In this document: piece after piece, positions 63,301 through 64,000 of the stretch
Numbering within the stretch: position 1 is the stretch's first letter
How the letters are laid out: every line of letters begins with the position of its first letter
From: Melioribacter roseus
GTDB taxonomy: Bacteria > Bacteroidota > Ignavibacteria > Ignavibacteriales > Melioribacteraceae
Reading direction: 5' to 3'
Length of the DNA: 64,000 nt
NCBI GenBank assembly: GCA_020724265.1
Contig: DYHH01000019.1
Coordinates: 1 to 64,000, forward strand
Notes under the pieces: generated by a model
Seen by the model: only the letters and a program-made list of their open reading frames with translations
What the model was told of the DNA's origin: nothing
Database searches by the model: none
Made by a program: the position numbers and the translations under genes

Positions 63301-63438
63301 CGTGACATACGGTATTTCAACATCGGGCATTTGATCTAGGTTAAGATTAAAATACGCCAGTAATCCAAAAATGAGGAAAACAAAAATTCCCATTGTTGTC
63401 ATTACAGGGCGGTTAATTGATGTTTTGACAAGAATCAT
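60346..63438 (-). CDS. RND-family efflux permease lacking the usual proton-relay acids
   Basis: A 1030-residue inner-membrane transporter of the AcrB/HAE1 plan: twelve helices in two halves, each with a large periplasmic loop (SINRPVMTTMGIFVFLIFG at the N-terminus). In helix 4 the AcrB Asp407-Asp408 pair is replaced by A405-N406 (VGVLVANSVVVLEN), and in helix 10 Lys940 by N927 (GIVVNNAILMLD). The gene follows its adaptor with a nine-base gap. It would form a tripartite pump with an outer-membrane channel not seen here. Substrate unknown. Confidence 0.9.
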   Translation of the reverse strand: MILVKTSINRPVMTTMGIFVFLIFGLLAYFNLNLDQMPDVEIPYVTVQTIYPGAGPKEIETLVTKRIEDVISTVSQIESMESYSLDGVSIIIIEFNLAKNVDVANQEVKDKVDQILNDLPGAAEKPIIQKVDIRAFPIIDVILSGDVDPRELYHIADKTLKDRFSQIQGVAKVDITGGQEREIRIVLDNKEIYQNLISMPQLLQILAAHNMKMPGGYFQIDDQEFTVRLDGEFESLDEISELQIPTPFGYKKLRQFAAVSDSGKDIRQRTIYFDAHKQFRNENVVRLGIVKSAEGNAVEVANFVKSALPEIKAALPAGTNLEIVNDHSVFIRSTVDDTMSNILLGVIFTSIVLFIFLTDIRSTIIVALSMPTSIISTFLLLQAFGLTLNMMTLMGLSVSVGVLVANSVVVLENVFRHKKMGKDNKRASYFGTTEVMVAVLAATMTNIVVFLPIANMSSMVGRFLRELALAASFATLFSLLFSFTLTPMLASLILPQKLTVGKISNWLNKLFKSWDDGYQRLLSKVLKNKMRSVTVIATAFILFILSTIIYMPNIGFEFMPNLDDGKIKVEVELPEGYNLSETANVLSVIENRLKRYPEVEHILTDLGKISDLNTGSNMARMDVQLVNEDQRDISLDGMISSFVYGLSDIPNANIVVDYGSGMGMGGAPIQFYLQGQDLDVLEKLKEKIVAECKDIPGLINFDNSSRAGKPEITLFPQREKLAEAGVTVQELAFTLRAAIAGLESTKYREEGEEYDITITLADNNVDTPEKVGNIPIVTQRGIVYRISQLADVDFTVGYTKILHRDKYTTIQFTGSPSPDVPLGDVTSEIENRLNNMDFPAGYKFSWGGNVKMMNEMIADMLFAFLLAILLTYMLLAAILESFLQPFFILLTIPLALIGVFASLYHLNISFAITSLMALIMLIGIVVNNAILMLDYTNQLVREEGIGVKDALIQACPTKLKPILMSTIAIILGMLPMALGIGDAGKEMRIPLGVVSIGGLFVSTFLTLFVIPSFYFITSRKKTEGVVKDKI

Positions 63439-63447
63439 TTTTTCCTC

Positions 63448-64000
63448 TTATTGAACTTCATTAACAAGTTGACCGTTTGAAACCATATTTGAACCTTTTA
63501 CGATTAGCTTATCGCCCGGTTTTAATCCGTCTAAAACTTCAACGGAAATACCGCTTTCAAAACCGGTTTTTATTTTTCGCTCTTCTGCTTTACCGTTAAC
63601 AACAACATAAATTGATTTTTCATCATTGTTGTTGATGATTAAATGTCTCGGTACAATTAATGCATTTTTATTTTCGTAGATTATAACATCGACTTCTAAA
63701 GTTAGACCCGGCTTTAATTGATTATTAGGATTTTCAAATTCGACTTCGGCATAAAATGCTCTTTTCATCGGATCCATTGCCATTGATTTATGAGTTACTC
63801 TTCCTTGATAAACTTTTCCGTTATAATTGACCTCAGCCGTCATACCGTTTTTAATCAGCCGAATTTCATCTTCGGAAGTCCAAATTCTTGCTTTCATTTT
63901 ATTGAGTTTTGCAATTGTAAAAAGAGGAATTTTCGAGTCAACACCATCCCCCTCATTAACCATAATCTCGACTATTATTCCGTCATACGGTGCATCAATA
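63448..64000 (-). CDS. RND periplasmic adaptor subunit (HlyD/AcrA-like), 5' end outside the window
   Basis: Partial adaptor, at least 184 residues of the C-terminal part. The frame stays open to the window edge, reading IDAPYDGIIVEIMVNEGDGV, the second half of the lipoyl-like domain, so the Met at 63963 is internal and not the start. Beta-barrel (EIRLIKNGMTAEVNYNGKVY) and membrane-proximal domains (GLKPGDKLIVKGSNMVSNGQ) follow. It is transcribed ahead of the RND permease. Confidence 0.9.
   Translation of the reverse strand, partial: IDAPYDGIIVEIMVNEGDGVDSKIPLFTIAKLNKMKARIWTSEDEIRLIKNGMTAEVNYNGKVYQGRVTHKSMAMDPMKRAFYAEVEFENPNNQLKPGLTLEVDVIIYENKNALIVPRHLIINNNDEKSIYVVVNGKAEERKIKTGFESGISVEVLDGLKPGDKLIVKGSNMVSNGQLVNEVQ

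Noticed and set aside
63448-63963. Met at 63963 as the start of the RND adaptor
   Set aside because: The frame continues upstream to the window edge with conserved adaptor residues (APYDGIIVEI), so the gene is truncated by the window.

Overview
The window is AT-rich chromosomal DNA from a Gram-negative bacterium, most likely of the Ignavibacteria/Chlorobi-Bacteroidetes lineage (Melioribacter- or Ignavibacterium-like). The evidence is many signal peptides ending in Ala-Gln, outer-membrane lipoproteins and beta-barrels, a Rex repressor, a complete C5-type heme pathway, System I cytochrome c maturation and a very high load of multiheme cytochromes. The taxonomic placement is inference; no rRNA or tRNA gene was seen.

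Region 1 (1-7.4 kb) is ordinary: ornithine aminotransferase, a RelE/HigB-type toxin whose antitoxin carries an in-frame amber stop, a YjbQ protein, a LOG-family protein, a DUF819 membrane protein, PspC, a nuclease, a small barrel protein and bifunctional PheA.

Region 2 (7.4-30.7 kb) is an electron-transfer island. A six-gene operon encodes a Tat-exported ferredoxin, an NrfD-type membrane subunit, a 13-heme cytochrome, a sensor kinase with heme c motifs in its sensor domain and a zinc-ribbon-like insert, and two response regulators with GcvH-like domains. An ImcH-like 7-heme NapC/NirT cytochrome lies on the opposite strand. Then come a 19-heme cytochrome with a separate cytochrome b, a 16-heme cytochrome fused to cytochrome b, a tetraheme cytochrome, and a putative porin-cytochrome conduit (beta-barrel, 14-heme protein, 11-motif lipoprotein). 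A PAS/sigma-54 activator, another 11-motif lipoprotein and a double-rhodanese lipoprotein finish the island. I count 97 heme c motifs (93 CXXCH and 4 with longer spacing). The layout suggests electrons passing from menaquinol through the periplasm to the cell surface, as in dissimilatory metal reduction; this is inferred from architecture.

Region 3 (32.2-43.5 kb) is one co-oriented heme cluster (HemX/CcsA-like gene, hemA, hemC, hemD, hemE, hemN, hemH, hemG, hemB, hemL) covering every step from glutamyl-tRNA to protoheme. A sigma-54-like promoter precedes it, matching those before the 19-heme gene and the 28.2 kb lipoprotein, so heme supply and cytochrome production may share the sigma-54 activator at 26.7 kb.

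Region 4 (43.5-50.3 kb) holds a pilin-like protein, a YciI-like protein, thioredoxin, a TauE/SafE permease, ccmF, ccmE (CX3Y variant), a ccmD read here by hand, ccmC, and rex in the opposite orientation. Region 5 (50.4-64 kb) is mixed: a Sel1-repeat protein, an anti-sigma-type ATPase, a lipoprotein, DUF4301, two CDF-type transporters, a hybrid-less sensor kinase, glycerate 2-kinase, a crotonase-fold protein, and an RND pump with its adaptor running off the window. A family of modular palindromic repeats occurs at four places (about 0.13, 31.6, 50.3 and 59.45 kb), mainly at gene 3' ends.
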